This document shows, in pieces, positions 1 to 5,326 of a stretch of DNA of 8,416 nt. How positions within the stretch are numbered: position 1 is the stretch's first letter; the number at the start of each line of letters is the position of its first letter. Below the pieces are notes generated by a model. The model made no database searches and was not told where the DNA came from. It saw only the letters and a program-made list of their open reading frames with translations. Where the stretch lies: assembly GCA_002450905.1 (NCBI GenBank), contig DKAT01000113.1:1-8416 (forward strand). The letters are read 5' to 3'. Position numbers and translations under genes: made by a program. The DNA comes from Spirochaetia bacterium UBA6919. Lineage in GTDB: Bacteria; Spirochaetota; UBA6919.

Positions 1-10
1 TAATTAAAGT

Positions 11-54
11 AAAAAAAAATATGAAGGTAGTCTGGATGTATTACTACCTTCATA
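11..54 (-). terminator. Putative rho-independent terminator on the minus strand
   Basis: Bases 20-31 and 43-54 form a perfect 12-bp stem (arms TATGAAGGTAGT and ACTACCTTCATA) around an 11-nt loop at 32-42. Read on the minus strand, the stem is followed immediately by nine T residues (complement of 11-19), the classic intrinsic-terminator form. On the + strand the 3' side is AAATCAAAAGG, with no T-tract, so it should not terminate + strand transcripts. No minus-strand gene is visible upstream of it (higher coordinates), so the transcript it would end is unknown: a small RNA, or antisense transcription from the intergenic region. Confidence 0.55.
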
Positions 55-76
55 AATCAAAAGGACCAACAACTTT

Positions 77-111
77 CTATAAGGTATCTATGGGAGGGAT
101 ATACCTTATAG
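77..111. other. Strong intergenic stem-loop, possible structured RNA element
   Basis: CTATAAGGTAT (77-87) pairs perfectly with ATACCTTATAG (101-111), an 11-bp stem with a 13-nt loop at 88-100. The + strand loop is purine-rich (GGGAGGG); the minus strand loop is C-rich (CCCTCCC). The stem shares the core AAGGTA/TACCTT with the hairpin at 20-54, only 22 nt away. No T-tract follows on either strand, so it is not itself a terminator. It could belong to a small RNA on the minus strand ending at the terminator at 11-54, or to a + strand leader or protein-binding RNA. No known riboswitch consensus was recognised. Confidence 0.4.
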
Positions 112-241
112 TCATTATCTGACGAGATTATCGATGTTTGAAATACTGAACTTTAATATCATACTTACAAAAAAAAATAAAATGTGATTTTAATTTTATT
201 ACTTGTATAAATCAGGGATTTATAAATACCGATATAAAAAA

Positions 242-299
242 TGTTATACTCATATATAATAATCTATTTGACTAATAATTATGTTTATATATTTTTAAT
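242..299 (+). promoter_or_regulatory. Candidate promoter elements for the amidohydrolase-CNBD-CRP cluster
   Basis: Several partial sigma70-like signals lie here. There is an extended -10, TGTTATACT (242-250); a perfect TATAAT (255-260) without a matching -35; and TTGACT (268-273), whose best downstream partner TTTAAT (294-299) is at a loose 20-nt spacing. Any of these would give a leader of tens of bases before the GTG start at 335. The DNA is so AT-rich that chance matches are expected, so the region is plausible but no individual element can be trusted. Confidence 0.3.
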
Positions 300-324
300 T
301 TATATTAATTTAAATTAATTATAA

Positions 325-329
325 AGGGG
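325..329 (+). promoter_or_regulatory. Ribosome-binding site deciding the GTG start at 335
   Basis: AGGGG lies 5 nt upstream of the GTG codon at 335. The nearest ATG (342) is in a different frame, so this Shine-Dalgarno supports GTG as the genuine start of the amidohydrolase. Confidence 0.7.
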
Positions 330-334
330 TTTCA

Positions 335-1570
335 GTGAGTAATGAATTACACATCTTGGCTGGTTTAATTGTCACACCAGACGATGTCTTGGAAAATCAT
401 GTTATCGTTATAAAAAATGAACAAATTGCAAAACTATACCCATTAGAAAGAAACCATAATAAAATTAATCTTGATTTAAGTGATTTTGTTATCTATCCTG
501 GTTTAATTAATGCCCATGATCATCTCCTCGGAAGTTATTTTCCAAGGGTAGGGGATAGAAAGCCATATTTAAACTGGAAGCCCTGGGATGATGATCTAAA
601 AAATTCTCCCATCTATGCTGAGCGAGGAAAAAATGAAAATATAGATCTATATTATCTGGGTTCTTACCGTAATTTATTATCTGGTGCTCTCACTGTATCA
701 GATCATATACCTCATTTTATCAATGACCCATTTATTCCGTTAATGCCAATTCGTGTTCTAAAAGAATATTCCCTGGCACATGAAGTATCTAATTTCGATT
801 TAAAATGGGGTGATGGGGTTGAAATTGAATATCAAAAAGCAGTTAAGAATAATGAGCCCTTTATCACTCATATAGAAGAAGGATTTGATGAAGAATCCAT
901 GAAGGGAATCGATTATTTATTAGATATGAAAGCTCTTGGAGAGCATACTGTTTTAATCCATGGAATTGCTCTTTCAGATGAAGACATATATCACATGGCT
1001 AAACATAAGGCAAATCTTGTATGGTGCCCGTTTTCTAATTTCTACATGTTTCAAAGAACTGCAAGAGTAAAAGAATTAATCGATGCAGGAGTTAATGTTT
1101 CAATTGGAACAGATTCTCCCATGTCTGGTTCTTTAAATATCCTTGAAGAGATGAAGTTTGCAAAAAAAGTTTATCGCGATATGTATAAACAAGAAATTTC
1201 TGACGATATTCTTATAAAAATGGTTACTAGTCATCCTGCAAAAGCCCTTCGTCTCGAAAGTGAACTGGGAAGTATTTCTGAAGGAAAAAAGGGTGATTTT
1301 ATAGCTATTCGTTATAAGTCTAATAATCCATATTCACCGCTTATAGAAGCAGAATTAGAAAATATATCCCTTATTTTCTATAAAGGAAAACCACTTTATG
1401 GTGACTATGAATTTAATGACATTTTTAAAAAGTTTAAGATGCAAACAAGTAATTTTTTATTAAATAAAATACGAAAAGTTATAAGTGGACCAAATCCTGT
1501 TAATTTGTTACAAAAAATTCAAGATGCGGTAGGGTATCCCAAAGATATACCATTCTTACCTGTTTCTTAG
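335..1570 (+). CDS. Metal-dependent amidohydrolase (cytosine deaminase/chlorohydrolase-like)
   Basis: This is a 411-residue cytoplasmic hydrolase of the amidohydrolase superfamily, probably acting as a deaminase or hydrolase on an N-heterocycle or similar small molecule. The substrate cannot be read from sequence. A beta-sandwich N-terminus (residues 1-55) leads into the metal-binding HxH motif H61-D62-H63 after PGLINA. The other expected ligands follow: H179 in THIEEG, with E181/E182 in the region of the catalytic Glu; H209 in LIHG; and D260 in GTDSP. CPFSN at 231-235 is the usual substrate-pocket strand. Residues 311-325 (LGSISEGKKGDFIAI) are the typical C-terminal sandwich return. Residues 370-411 form an extra tail that I do not recognise. 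The start is GTG with AGGGG 5 nt upstream. It is first in a tight cluster, 11 nt before the CNBD-TPR gene, hinting at a link between its product and that signalling pair. The family is secure; the specificity is open. Confidence 0.9.
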   Translation: MSNELHILAGLIVTPDDVLENHVIVIKNEQIAKLYPLERNHNKINLDLSDFVIYPGLINAHDHLLGSYFPRVGDRKPYLNWKPWDDDLKNSPIYAERGKNENIDLYYLGSYRNLLSGALTVSDHIPHFINDPFIPLMPIRVLKEYSLAHEVSNFDLKWGDGVEIEYQKAVKNNEPFITHIEEGFDEESMKGIDYLLDMKALGEHTVLIHGIALSDEDIYHMAKHKANLVWCPFSNFYMFQRTARVKELIDAGVNVSIGTDSPMSGSLNILEEMKFAKKVYRDMYKQEISDDILIKMVTSHPAKALRLESELGSISEGKKGDFIAIRYKSNNPYSPLIEAELENISLIFYKGKPLYGDYEFNDIFKKFKMQTSNFLLNKIRKVISGPNPVNLLQKIQDAVGYPKDIPFLPVS

Positions 1571-1581
1571 GAGAAAAAAAT

Positions 1582-2574
1582 ATGGCTTTCACTAGAGATT
1601 ATAAAGCTGGTGCTGTTATTTATTTTGAAGGGGATAATTCGGAAGAGATATATGTATTGAAATCAGGTGATATTTCTTTAAATTACCGCGGTATTGAAAC
1701 GATTGATTATGTTACTGAAAGATTAAGGGTAGGGGATTTCTTTGGTGTAAAATCGGCTATGGGACGTTATAAACGCGAAGAAACGGCTCATGTCAAATCA
1801 GATACCACTGTCCTTGTACTTAGTTTAAAAGAATTTGAAGAACTTGCCTCAAAAAATATTAATTTAGTATTAAAAATGCTTAAAATATTTAGTACACAAT
1901 TAAGAAAGATTGGTAAACAAGCCGCAAAACTCATTTCTACTACTGATGAAGCGACACCTGAACCATCTATTTCTTTGTTTCAAATAGGGGAATATTATCT
2001 TAAAAATAAGAATTTTGATCAGGCAAAATATGCATTTCACAAATATATAGAACACTTCCCCAATGGACGTTTCGTAGAAGATGCAAAGGGAAGAATTGAT
2101 ATGGCTCAAAGTGGAGTATCCTCAGGATTTACATCAGTAGATACTAGTTCCCAGGAAAACCTTTCAGATGACTTAATGGATGATATGGAAGACCCAAAAA
2201 ATATTTACAATGAAGCTATGTCAATGATCGCTGAGAGCAAATTTAAAGAAGCCCTGGAAAAATTAAATGATCTAGTTACAAATCATCAAAATACTCTGGA
2301 TCCAATATCCCTTGAAAATGTTAAATATGAATTAAGCCATACTCATTTTCAATTAGAAAATTATCGGGATGCTATCGATCTATTTACTAATTTTATTAAA
2401 GAAAATCCAAAAACTGGGAAAATGAAAAATATTTTATTTTATATTGGTCAATCTTACCATAAAATTGGTGAAGATGACAAAGCAAAGGGTTTTTTTACAA
2501 AAGTTGCTGGTTTACCACCAGAAAATGAAATTAACGAACAAGCAAAGCAATTTTTAAGTAAATTAAAAATTTAA
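1582..2574 (+). CDS. Cyclic-nucleotide-binding-like domain protein with TPR repeats
   Basis: This 330-residue soluble protein has a CNBD/cupin fold at about residues 8-112, then TPR-like helical pairs. One set is at about 131-172 (IGEYYLKNKNFDQAKYAFHK), and more lie at about 205-235, 245-275 and 283-325. An acidic, serine-rich linker (about 176-205) separates the two blocks. There is no helix-turn-helix, so it is probably a protein-interaction or signalling partner and not a DNA-binding regulator. Its phosphate-binding cassette is degenerate. The ribose-contacting Glu of FGE is Val56 (FGV), although an Arg (R65) remains at the PR position, so classical cAMP binding is doubtful. The ATG start has TTAGGAG (1567-1573), which overlaps the upstream stop codon and suggests translational coupling to the amidohydrolase. 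A CRP-type paralogue follows 13 nt downstream. The two CNBDs may arise from duplication, or heteromerise (inference). Confidence 0.85.
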   Translation: MAFTRDYKAGAVIYFEGDNSEEIYVLKSGDISLNYRGIETIDYVTERLRVGDFFGVKSAMGRYKREETAHVKSDTTVLVLSLKEFEELASKNINLVLKMLKIFSTQLRKIGKQAAKLISTTDEATPEPSISLFQIGEYYLKNKNFDQAKYAFHKYIEHFPNGRFVEDAKGRIDMAQSGVSSGFTSVDTSSQENLSDDLMDDMEDPKNIYNEAMSMIAESKFKEALEKLNDLVTNHQNTLDPISLENVKYELSHTHFQLENYRDAIDLFTNFIKENPKTGKMKNILFYIGQSYHKIGEDDKAKGFFTKVAGLPPENEINEQAKQFLSKLKI

Positions 2575-2587
2575 ATAGGATTTTAAT

Positions 2588-3232
2588 ATGGCTGACACTT
2601 TATTTGAAAAATTTGGAAAAGAATATCGACCAAATCAAATTATCTTTTGTGAACATGAACCTGGAAATAATTTTTACCTTATCCAATCTGGGCAGGTAAA
2701 ACTTTCAAAGGTTGTTGGAGAAAGAGAAAAAACTATTGATATGTTAACTGATGGAGATATTTTTGGTGAAATGGCTATTCTGGAAGAAGCACCTAGAAGT
2801 GCCACAGCAATGGCTGTAGGACCCGTTAAAACTCTAGCTTTCAATAAGGATGGTTTTGAATCAATGATGAAAGGAAACCCTCAACTTGCTATAAAACTAT
2901 TGAAAGTATTTAGTAAAAGAATTTTTGAAGCAAAAAGAAGACTTCAAATCCTTAATTTTGATGATTCTGAAGCTCGTGTAGTAGATACTTTATTAATGCT
3001 TGCTGAACAAAAAGGGGTTACACACAATGAAATTGAACCCGTTGAAATTGAAACAGATGAAGAACAAATTGCAAATTGGTGTGCTGTAAAACTGGATGAA
3101 ACCCGAAAAATTATTCGAAGATACCAAAATATGGGGAAAATTAATTTAAAAGCTGGTAAAGTTATTTTAAATAATATTACAGAACTCTCTCGATATATCT
3201 ATAATAAACGTAAAAAATTCGAAGATAGTTAA
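2588..3232 (+). CDS. CRP/FNR-family transcriptional regulator
   Basis: This 214-residue protein has the standard CRP layout and length. The N-terminal cyclic-nucleotide-binding beta-roll spans about residues 10-105, the dimerisation C-helix about 98-125, and a C-terminal winged helix-turn-helix about 155-205. The phosphate-binding cassette is intact: GDIFGEMAILEEAPRSAT (56-73), with E61, R70 and S71 matching the ribose- and phosphate-contacting residues of cAMP-binding CRP. The HTH region, TDEEQIANWCAVKLDETRKI (156-175), fits a recognition helix followed by a wing at KINLKAGKVIL. There is no FNR-type cysteine cluster; only C22 and C165 are present. It probably binds a cyclic nucleotide and regulates transcription as a dimer. 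AGGA (2577-2580) sits 7 nt before the ATG. It ends the three-gene cluster, and no terminator is evident before the tRNA promoter. Targets are unknown; autoregulation of the cluster is possible but no operator was identified. Confidence 0.9.
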   Translation: MADTLFEKFGKEYRPNQIIFCEHEPGNNFYLIQSGQVKLSKVVGEREKTIDMLTDGDIFGEMAILEEAPRSATAMAVGPVKTLAFNKDGFESMMKGNPQLAIKLLKVFSKRIFEAKRRLQILNFDDSEARVVDTLLMLAEQKGVTHNEIEPVEIETDEEQIANWCAVKLDETRKIIRRYQNMGKINLKAGKVILNNITELSRYIYNKRKKFEDS

Positions 3233-3264
3233 AAAACAATTTTACTTTCCTATATAGAAATCCT

Positions 3265-3293
3265 TTGAAAATCAATAATTCTTTAATTATATT
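3265..3293 (+). promoter_or_regulatory. Sigma70-type promoter for tRNA-Arg and the prfA operon
   Basis: TTGAAA (3265-3270) and TATATT (3288-3293) are separated by exactly 17 nt. Transcription would start near 3300, a few bases before the tRNA 5' end at 3308. The close hexamer matches, ideal spacing and position just ahead of a tRNA make this the best conventional promoter in the window. Because no terminator follows the tRNA, it probably also drives prfA and the genes after it. Confidence 0.6.
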
Positions 3294-3307
3294 TAAAGTG
3301 TAAAAAT

Positions 3308-3381
3308 GGGCCTATAGCTCAGGTGGACAGAGCAGTGGTTTCCTAAACCGCGTGCCAGAGGTTCGAGTCCTCTTAGGCCCA
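3308..3381 (+). tRNA. tRNA-Arg, anticodon CCU
   Basis: All cloverleaf stems can be folded by eye. The acceptor stem GGGCCTA (3308-3314) pairs perfectly with TAGGCCC (3374-3380), and the discriminator is A3381. The D-stem GCTC/GAGC (3317-3320 with 3330-3333) encloses a 9-nt loop with GG. The anticodon stem is 3335-3339 with 3347-3351 and has one G-U pair. The anticodon loop TTCCTAA puts CCT at 3342-3344, reading AGG (Arg). The variable loop is 5 nt. The T-arm is AGAGG/CCTCT with loop TTCGAGT. The 3' CCA is not encoded, so it must be added by nucleotidyltransferase. It sits between the CRP gene and prfA, with its end only 20 nt before the prfA start codon, so prfA is probably carried on the same primary transcript. 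Confidence 0.95.
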
Positions 3382-3389
3382 AATATAGC

Positions 3390-3404
3390 AAGGGATATAT
3401 TTTG
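3390..3404 (+). promoter_or_regulatory. Ribosome-binding site deciding the TTG start of prfA
   Basis: AAGGGA (3390-3395) lies 6 nt upstream of TTG (3402-3404). The resulting N-terminus, MFDKLNQIEEKY, is normal for RF1, which supports this unusual start. After tRNA 3' processing the prfA mRNA would begin only about 20 nt before the start codon, yet it would keep this site. Confidence 0.7.
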
Positions 3405-4463
3405 TTTGATAAATTAAATCAGATTGAAGAAAAGTATAAAGAATTATCTGCTAAATTATCTTCCCAGTCAATTGACTATTCTTCAAAAGAATACCGTGAT
3501 ATACTAAAAGAACATGGTTCTATAGAGAGAACTTATAAAGTTTATGAAAAGTATAAAATTATCGAAAATCAAATAAAAGAAAATTTACACTTGATTGAAA
3601 ACACTGATGATCAAGAACTTATTTTACTAGCAAAAGAAGAAATCAATGAAAAAAACATTGAAAAAAATGTTTTATACAACGAACTTTTTGATCTGATTAA
3701 TTTAGATAATGCTAAGAAATATAATAGTATAATTGTTGAAATAAGAGCTGGTACAGGCGGTGATGAAGCTGCGTTGTTTTCAGGTGATTTATTTCGAATG
3801 TATTCTAGATATGCTGAAAATAAAAAATGGAAAGTAGAAATCTTAAGCTATAGCGAAAGTGAAGTAGGTGGTTATAAGGAAGTTATTTTTAGTATTGATC
3901 ATCCAGATGCATTTTATAGATTAAAATATGAAATGGGAGTCCATAGAGTCCAAAGAATCCCGCTTACTGAAACAGGCGGAAGAATACATACTTCTACAGT
4001 AACTGTTGCAATATTACCAGAAGAAGAAGAGATGGAAATAGAAATTTTACCTAATGATTTAAGAATTGATGTTTTCAGATCAAGTGGACCTGGTGGGCAA
4101 AGTGTTAACACAACGGATTCTGCTGTAAGAGTCACACATGTTCCTACAGGTATTGTCGTTCAGTGCCAAGATGAAAAATCACAACATAAAAATAAAGTTA
4201 AAGCTATGAGAGTACTACAAGCTAGATTACAAGAAAAATTTAGATCTGAACAACAAGAAGAGATTGCCAGGGAAAGGAAATCTCAAATAGGCACTGGAGA
4301 TAGATCTGAGAGAATTAGAACATATAATTTTCCACAAAATAGAATCACTGATCATAGAATTGGGTATAGTATTTACAATAAAATGAATGATTTTCTTGAT
4401 GGCAATATAGAAGATATGATTCAAAAAATTCTTGAAGAAAATAAAAAAAAGATAAATGTATAA
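3402..4463 (+). CDS. prfA: Peptide chain release factor 1 (RF1)
   Basis: This 353-residue class I release factor reads UAA and UAG stop codons in the ribosomal A site and triggers peptidyl-tRNA hydrolysis. The length is typical for RF1. The N-terminal coiled domain spans about residues 1-100. The PCRF core carries IRAGTGGDEAALF (114-126). The stop-codon-reading tripeptide is P187-L188-T189 within HRVQRIPLTETGGRIHTS. The PxT form identifies RF1 and excludes RF2 (SPF), although the middle residue is more often Ala or Val. The catalytic GGQ is at 231-233 in RSSGPGGQSVNTTDSAV, followed by DEKSQHKNK. The C-terminus with GDRSERIRTYNFPQNRITDHRI (299-320) is highly conserved. The start is TTG with a good Shine-Dalgarno. 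The 3' end overlaps the next gene, prmC, by 8 nt, which fits translational coupling with the enzyme that methylates this GGQ. Two AGG codons at R290 and R292 are read by the tRNA encoded just upstream. Confidence 0.97.
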   Translation: MFDKLNQIEEKYKELSAKLSSQSIDYSSKEYRDILKEHGSIERTYKVYEKYKIIENQIKENLHLIENTDDQELILLAKEEINEKNIEKNVLYNELFDLINLDNAKKYNSIIVEIRAGTGGDEAALFSGDLFRMYSRYAENKKWKVEILSYSESEVGGYKEVIFSIDHPDAFYRLKYEMGVHRVQRIPLTETGGRIHTSTVTVAILPEEEEMEIEILPNDLRIDVFRSSGPGGQSVNTTDSAVRVTHVPTGIVVQCQDEKSQHKNKVKAMRVLQARLQEKFRSEQQEEIARERKSQIGTGDRSERIRTYNFPQNRITDHRIGYSIYNKMNDFLDGNIEDMIQKILEENKKKINV

Positions 4464-5310
4464 ACTATATAAAGATTTACATAAAACGATAAAGGCACTT
4501 TTAAAGTGTTACTATGATAGCAAAGAAAGCTCAATACTTTTAAAGCATGCATTAGGACTAGAGGATAAAAACTTCCTTTTAATTTTTGACGCTAAAATTA
4601 ATTATCTCTATTTAAAAATTATCTTTAAAAGAGTCGAAAGAAGAATGGCAGGTGAGCCTATATCATATATAATAAACAAAAAAGATTTTTATGATTATAC
4701 TTTTTATGTTAATTCTAATGTATTAATTCCAAGACCTGAAAGTGAATTATTTATTTTAAATTTTACTTTAGATGATATTGATAAAATAAATTATTTGGAT
4801 ATATGCACAGGGTCTGGCTGTATTTTGCTATCTATTTTTAAATTAAATTCAAATCAAATTGCGAATTGCTGTGGTATTGATATTTCAATTAGAGCTTTAA
4901 AAGTAGCATCCAAGAATTATAAGTTATTGGCTGGTTATCAAAAAATTAAAAAAGTCTCATTTATAAAACAAAATATATTTGCTTATGTTAAATCTGATCG
5001 TAAATACAATTTTATTACATGTAATCCACCATATATTTCTTTAATTGAATATGAGAATTTAATGAAAGATGTGAAAGATTTTGAACCTAAAAATGCCTTA
5101 TATGGAGGTGTTGATGGGTTGAGTTTTTTTAGAAAAATTGAAAAAATATCACAAAAGTTATTGGATCATAATGGTAATTTATTAATTGAACTGGGTGATC
5201 AACAACTTGATAAGGTTATTAAAATATTTCACAAAAATTATAAAGTGGTTGAAATATATCCTGACTTAAGCAATAAATATAGAATTATCAAATTAAAACA
5301 AAAAAAATAA
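4456..5310 (+). CDS. prmC: Release factor glutamine methyltransferase
   Basis: PrmC (HemK) N5-methylates the glutamine of the GGQ motif of release factors using S-adenosylmethionine, which raises termination efficiency. The 284-residue length is standard. A small helical N-terminal domain (about 1-75) contains RRMAGEPISYI (62-72), the usual linker to the catalytic domain. The family motif IPRPESE is at 91-97, the SAM-binding motif I at DICTGSGCI (115-123), an acidic ribose contact at GIDIS (140-144), and the catalytic NPPY at 190-193. The late motif EPKNALYGGVDGL (209-221) is also diagnostic. The ATG lies inside the end of prfA (8-nt overlap) with no clear Shine-Dalgarno beyond purine-rich A-stretches, so translation is probably coupled to prfA. 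It is followed by the NfeD gene after a short gap. The identification is firm from both motifs and context. Confidence 0.95.
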   Translation: MYKLYKDLHKTIKALLKCYYDSKESSILLKHALGLEDKNFLLIFDAKINYLYLKIIFKRVERRMAGEPISYIINKKDFYDYTFYVNSNVLIPRPESELFILNFTLDDIDKINYLDICTGSGCILLSIFKLNSNQIANCCGIDISIRALKVASKNYKLLAGYQKIKKVSFIKQNIFAYVKSDRKYNFITCNPPYISLIEYENLMKDVKDFEPKNALYGGVDGLSFFRKIEKISQKLLDHNGNLLIELGDQQLDKVIKIFHKNYKVVEIYPDLSNKYRIIKLKQKK

Positions 5311-5326
5311 ATATAATGGTTTGGTT

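Larger units (their letters stand above)
112..334. other. AT-rich intergenic region upstream of the amidohydrolase gene
   Basis: This stretch shows no credible open reading frame on either strand. It contains an A/T-only 8-bp hairpin (176-183 with 193-200), probably a chance product of base composition, and long A/T runs towards the 3' end. Candidate promoter elements at 242-299 and the ribosome-binding site at 325-329 are described separately. Nothing else can be supported. Confidence 0.5.

Noticed and set aside
1..53. A minus-strand reading frame starting at ATG (51-53) and running off the left edge (MKVVIHPDYLHIFF).
   Set aside because: There is no ribosome-binding site, and its first codons coincide exactly with the terminator-like stem and T-tract. 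It would need sequence beyond the left edge to be revived.
21..122. A 33-codon + strand reading frame starting at ATG 21 and ending at TGA 120-122.
   Set aside because: It has no Shine-Dalgarno (the ATG follows an A-tract), spans both perfect hairpins, which explain the sequence better, and resembles no known protein. It could be the tail of a frame entering from the left, since it is open to the edge, but that cannot be tested here.
176..200. An 8-bp inverted repeat AATAAAAT/ATTTTATT.
   Set aside because: It is composed only of A and T in very AT-rich DNA and has no terminator context; probably chance.
112..334. A riboswitch ahead of the amidohydrolase (purine, guanidine or preQ1 type).
   Set aside because: None of the conserved core sequences I know for these classes could be placed, and there is no terminator or Shine-Dalgarno-masking helix near 325-329.
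1900..2109. A 69-codon minus-strand reading frame inside the CNBD-TPR gene.
   Set aside because: It is the shadow of a convincing gene on the other strand, with no recognisable product. The same applies to the minus-strand frames at 3914-4135, 4227-4424 and 7343-7528.
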